DNA of 64,000 bases from Alkalihalobacillus sp. BA299 (GTDB lineage Bacteria; Bacillota; Bacilli; Bacillales; Bacillaceae_F), in the NCBI RefSeq assembly GCF_017745675.1, contig NZ_JAFLJM010000001.1:62001-126000 (forward strand). Reading direction: 5' to 3'. Each line of letters starts with the position of its first letter. Positions within the stretch are counted from its first letter, which is position 1. This document shows, piece after piece, positions 63,040-64,000 of the stretch. The translations under genes were made by a program, and so were the position numbers. Below the pieces are notes generated by a model. That model saw only the letters and a list, made by a program, of their open reading frames with translations. It made no database searches and was not told the origin of the DNA.

Positions 63040-64000
63040 TTGGCGGTAGAACAAAAATTGAGGAGACCATTAACGGGGGAAGAATATTTAGAAAGTATAA
63101 GAGATGGTAGAGAAATTTGGCTCCATGGAGAAAAGGTAAATGATGTTACGACTCATCCAGCGTTCCGAAATGCGGCCAGGTCGATTGCTAGATTGTATGA
63201 CGCACTTCATGACGATGAGACGAAAGCGGTGTTAACAACAAAGACAGATACAGGAACAGGCTCTTACACACACAAGTTTTTTCGTGCACCTAAGACTCCA
63301 CAAGATTTAATTGAGGATCGCGATGCCATTGCAGCTTGGGCAAAATTAACGTATGGCCAAATGGGGCGAACACCTGATTACAAAGCATCATTTCTTGGGA
63401 CATTAGGTTCACATATTGATTTTTATGCTCCTTATGAAAATAATGCAGCGTTCTGGTATAAGGAAGCACAAGAGAGAAATTGGTTTTTCAACCATGCGAT
63501 TGTAAATCCTCCAATTGATCGAAATAAACCTGTTCATGAGGCAGGAGACGTGTTTATAAAAGTCGAGAGAGAGACGGACAAAGGCATAATTGTTAGTGGT
63601 TCGAAAATGGTTGCGACCAGCTCAGCGCTTACACACTATAATTTTGTCGGTCATTATGGAGTTCCAATACAGAAAGAAGAATTTGCGGTTGTATTTATTG
63701 CAGCAATGAATTCGCCGGGCATCAAGTTGATCAGTCGTAGCTCCTATGAAATGAATGCAGCTGTGATGGGAAGTCCATTTGATTATCCTTTAAGCAGTCG
63801 ATTTGATGAAAATGATGCGGTACTCGTGTTCGAGAATGTTTTCATTCCGTGGGAGAATGTCCTAATTTACAAAAATATTGAGAAAGTAAATCAATTTTTC
63901 AATGTGAGTGGCTTTGTCAATCGCTTTACATTTCATGGCGCTACAAGGCTCTCAGTAAAACTAGATTTAGTTGCTGGAATTATGCTTAAAGCGATAAAAA
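63040..64000 (+). CDS. hpaB: 4-hydroxyphenylacetate 3-monooxygenase-type oxygenase, partial
   Basis: Open from a TTG at 63040 (AAGGAGG 8 nt ahead) to the window edge, 320 codons; the usual length is near 480-520. Reads PLTGEEYLESIRDGREIWLH, then GQMGRTPDY (the Arg and Tyr of the substrate site) and WFFNHAIVNPP (the His), as in HpaB flavin-dependent monooxygenases. With FADH2 from a reductase it hydroxylates 4-hydroxyphenylacetate to the catechol. Related 4-hydroxybutyryl-CoA dehydratases share the fold, but these motifs favour HpaB. Confidence 0.85.
   Translation, partial: MAVEQKLRRPLTGEEYLESIRDGREIWLHGEKVNDVTTHPAFRNAARSIARLYDALHDDETKAVLTTKTDTGTGSYTHKFFRAPKTPQDLIEDRDAIAAWAKLTYGQMGRTPDYKASFLGTLGSHIDFYAPYENNAAFWYKEAQERNWFFNHAIVNPPIDRNKPVHEAGDVFIKVERETDKGIIVSGSKMVATSSALTHYNFVGHYGVPIQKEEFAVVFIAAMNSPGIKLISRSSYEMNAAVMGSPFDYPLSSRFDENDAVLVFENVFIPWENVLIYKNIEKVNQFFNVSGFVNRFTFHGATRLSVKLDLVAGIMLKAIK

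Overview
The window is AT-rich DNA from a low-GC Gram-positive, most likely a Bacillaceae bacterium. The signs are strong AAGGAGG-type ribosome binding sites with ATG/GTG/TTG starts, lipoboxed solute-binding proteins, catabolite-response (cre) elements, consensus Fur boxes, a mannitol PTS locus with an MtlR regulator, a yybP-ykoY manganese riboswitch and a GTCTAGCT/GCGCTTCCGC intergenic repeat of a kind common in Bacillus relatives. No rRNA, tRNA, CRISPR array or intact transposase was seen.

Layout. 0.2-6.5 kb: metallo-beta-lactamase-fold hydrolase, NTF2-like protein, TetR regulator, SDR remnant, orphan TRAP binding protein, M20 amidohydrolase and a PNPOx-like protein. 6.5-11.3 kb: Fur-controlled siderophore uptake (ATPase on the minus strand; binding lipoprotein and a fused two-domain permease on the plus strand), with a decayed FhuF-like gene beside the ATPase. 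11.9-17.5 kb: mannitol PTS (mtlA, mtlR, mtlF, mtlD). 18-34 kb: two paralogous carboxylic-acid catabolic operons. The first (IclR, TRAP transporter, SDR, PPC/DUF296 protein, acyl-CoA ligase, thiolase, DUF35 protein, BASS-type carrier) is intact. The second is preceded by a divergent sigma-54 activator and a -24/-12 promoter; its SDR and carrier are decayed, while its thiolase is almost identical to the first copy, as expected after gene conversion. 34-41 kb: DUF2512 protein, aldo/keto reductase, repeats, Fur-controlled FhuF-like reductase, wrecked formate-THF ligase gene and protoporphyrinogen/coproporphyrinogen oxidase.

41-54 kb is the most unusual region. A soluble hybrid histidine kinase (PAS, HisKA, HATPase, receiver) carries at its C-terminus a complete sugar-binding protein without its export signal. 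That domain closely matches the lipoprotein of the ABC transporter encoded a few kb downstream. A LytTR response regulator and a LacI repressor follow. Then comes an operon of two TIM-barrel isomerase/epimerase-like proteins, two Gfo/Idh/MocA oxidoreductases and an RbsABC-type importer. The enzyme set resembles the oxidation-elimination-hydration-reduction route known for levoglucosan. Three copies of a TGTAAtCGATTACA-type operator mark the LacI promoter and the operon promoter.

54-64 kb: NhaC-type antiporter, Mn riboswitch ahead of uppP, two aldo/keto reductases, a minus-strand Gfo/Idh/MocA protein, and the start of an aromatic pathway (XylR_N-V4R-PucR-type regulator and HpaB-type monooxygenase cut by the window edge). 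Three copies of a palindromic MITE (185, 185 and 99 bp), each with a perfect 8-bp target duplication, are scattered between genes.
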